A DNA stretch of 13,737 nt from Myxococcota bacterium (GTDB taxonomy: Bacteria; Myxococcota; Polyangia; GCA-2747355; JAKLHH01), in contig JAKLHH010000066.1 of the NCBI GenBank assembly GCA_022710245.1, positions 1-13,737 of the forward strand. The letters are read 5' to 3'. Below the pieces are notes generated by a model that saw only the letters and a program-made list of their open reading frames with translations, was not told the origin of the DNA and did no database searches. The position numbers were made by a program, and so were the translations under genes. Positions 13,003-13,737 of the stretch are shown in pieces. Each line of letters begins with the position of its first letter. The first letter of the stretch is position 1.

Positions 13003-13737
13003 GTGCGCGCTCTCGCCGAAGTCGAGCCGTCGCCCGAGCTCCTTGAAGCTCAGCGCGCCCCGCCGGCGCCGCCAGAGGTCGTGGAGCGCGCCGAGCGGGC
13101 TGCGCCGCGAGAGGATGCCGCGCTCCTCGCCGCGCTCCAGGCCGTGCCGCGCGAAGAGCGCGGCGAGCTCCTCGGGCTTGATGAACTTCTCCCAGACGTG
13201 CGAGCGGGGCTCCGCGAAGGCGGTCCACCGCCACTCCTGCATGACCTTGATGATCACCAGCTTGCTGATCCACGTCCGGTTGATGGTGTCGTAGAAGAAG
13301 AGGCCGCCGGGCCGGAGCACCCGCGCCACCTCGGCGATCACCCGCTCGACGTCGTCGACGTGCTCGAGGACATCGCAGCAGGCCACGTGGTCGAAGGAGC
13401 GGTCCTGGAAGGGCAGGCGCTCGCCCGCGCCGATCCGGTACTCGATGCGGAGCCCCGAGGCCGCCGCGTGCGCCCGCGCCGTCGCGATGCTCTCCGGCGC
13501 CGGGTCGATGCCGGTCACCTCGAGCCCGGCGCGGGCGAGCTCCTCGGCGAGCAGCCCGCCTCCGCAGCCCACATCCAGCAGCGCGCCGCGCCCGCCGCCC
13601 TCGGGGGCCCGCTGTCGCGCCAGCACCCGCGTGATGAAGCGCAGCCGCACCGGGTTGATCCAGAAGCGGAGCGTGCTGAACTCGCCCACGTCCTCGTCCC
13701 ACCAGGCGTGGCCGAGGCGCCGGTAGAGCTCGTTGTT
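12961..13737 (-). CDS. ubiG: UbiG-like SAM-dependent O-methyltransferase, N-terminus outside window
   Basis: The frame is open to the right edge and reads NNELYRRLGHAWWDED before the first possible internal start (GTG at 13689). That stretch resembles the normal UbiG N-terminus, so the gene begins beyond the window. The 258 visible residues include motif I LLDVGCGGG (visible 53-61), the acidic ribose-binding D78 in GID, CCDVLEHVDD (120-129), VLRPGGLFFYDTINRT (140-155) and the UbiG-typical HVWEKFIKPEEL (180-191). UbiG methylates polyprenyl hydroxyphenol and demethylubiquinol intermediates in ubiquinone synthesis. A relative acting on another lipid or phenol is possible, since no other ubi genes are visible. 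The gene ends MGWARRRR at TGA 12963-12961, and this end is copied twice more downstream. It is followed by the DUF4405 gene on the same strand, probably in one transcript. Confidence 0.82.
   Translation of the reverse strand, partial: NNELYRRLGHAWWDEDVGEFSTLRFWINPVRLRFITRVLARQRAPEGGGRGALLDVGCGGGLLAEELARAGLEVTGIDPAPESIATARAHAAASGLRIEYRIGAGERLPFQDRSFDHVACCDVLEHVDDVERVIAEVARVLRPGGLFFYDTINRTWISKLVIIKVMQEWRWTAFAEPRSHVWEKFIKPEELAALFARHGLERGEERGILSRRSPLGALHDLWRRRRGALSFKELGRRLDFGESAHLDASYMGWARRRR

Noticed and set aside
12869..13702. Alternative minus frame overlapping the UbiG-like gene and reading through all three repeat copies
   Set aside because: It is shifted relative to the motif-bearing UbiG frame and has no family-like sequence. 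Only its end is of interest, because it coincides with the mini-frame of the last repeat copy.

Overview
The window is a very GC-rich stretch of bacterial chromosome. Codons end almost always in G or C, and long spurious open frames lie opposite nearly every gene. The composition, a UbiG-type methyltransferase, a B12/radical SAM protein and an AddAB-type helicase-nuclease fit a high-GC proteobacterium or myxobacterium-like lineage. No rRNA, tRNA or other taxonomic marker is present, so this placement is only an inference. No integrase, transposase, CRISPR array or tRNA gene was seen.

Positions 1-8669, all on the minus strand, look like one DNA-processing operon. In transcription order it holds an AddB/RecC-like protein (8669-5646, GTG start with a strong ribosome binding site), an AddA/RecB-like helicase-nuclease (5649-1969, start overlapping the previous stop as ATGA), a YhcG/DUF1016 PD-(D/E)XK nuclease (1905-856), and the N-terminal part of a UvrD-type helicase with a RelE-like domain in front (707 to the left edge). 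The first two genes should form a heterodimeric double-strand-break resection enzyme. In that pair only AddA keeps recognisable nuclease residues. Adding YhcG and a RelE-fold helicase gives a repair or defence cassette with two predicted nucleases, at least one motor and one predicted helicase. A perfect dyad, TGTGCAG-ATATC-CTGCACA, lies 55-73 bases upstream of the first start and is a candidate operator.

Positions 8670-9045 form a divergent intergenic region. Two plus-strand genes follow. The first (9046-10692) encodes an exported protein whose C-terminal half resembles a CheR-type methyltransferase with a degraded SAM motif. The second (10836-12263) encodes a cobalamin-fold/radical SAM protein with an intact CxxxCxxC cluster motif. 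They meet head-on two minus-strand genes: a four-helix, histidine-rich membrane protein (DUF4405/cytochrome b561-like, 12849-12328) and a UbiG-like O-methyltransferase that runs off the right edge (13737-12961).

The most unusual feature is a series of local tandem duplications (22-63 bp units, 2-3 copies, from identical to strongly diverged). All seven lie at gene ends, gene starts or domain linkers. At the UbiG-like/DUF4405 junction they have multiplied a stop/start overlap, leaving a chain of mini-reading frames ahead of the membrane protein gene.
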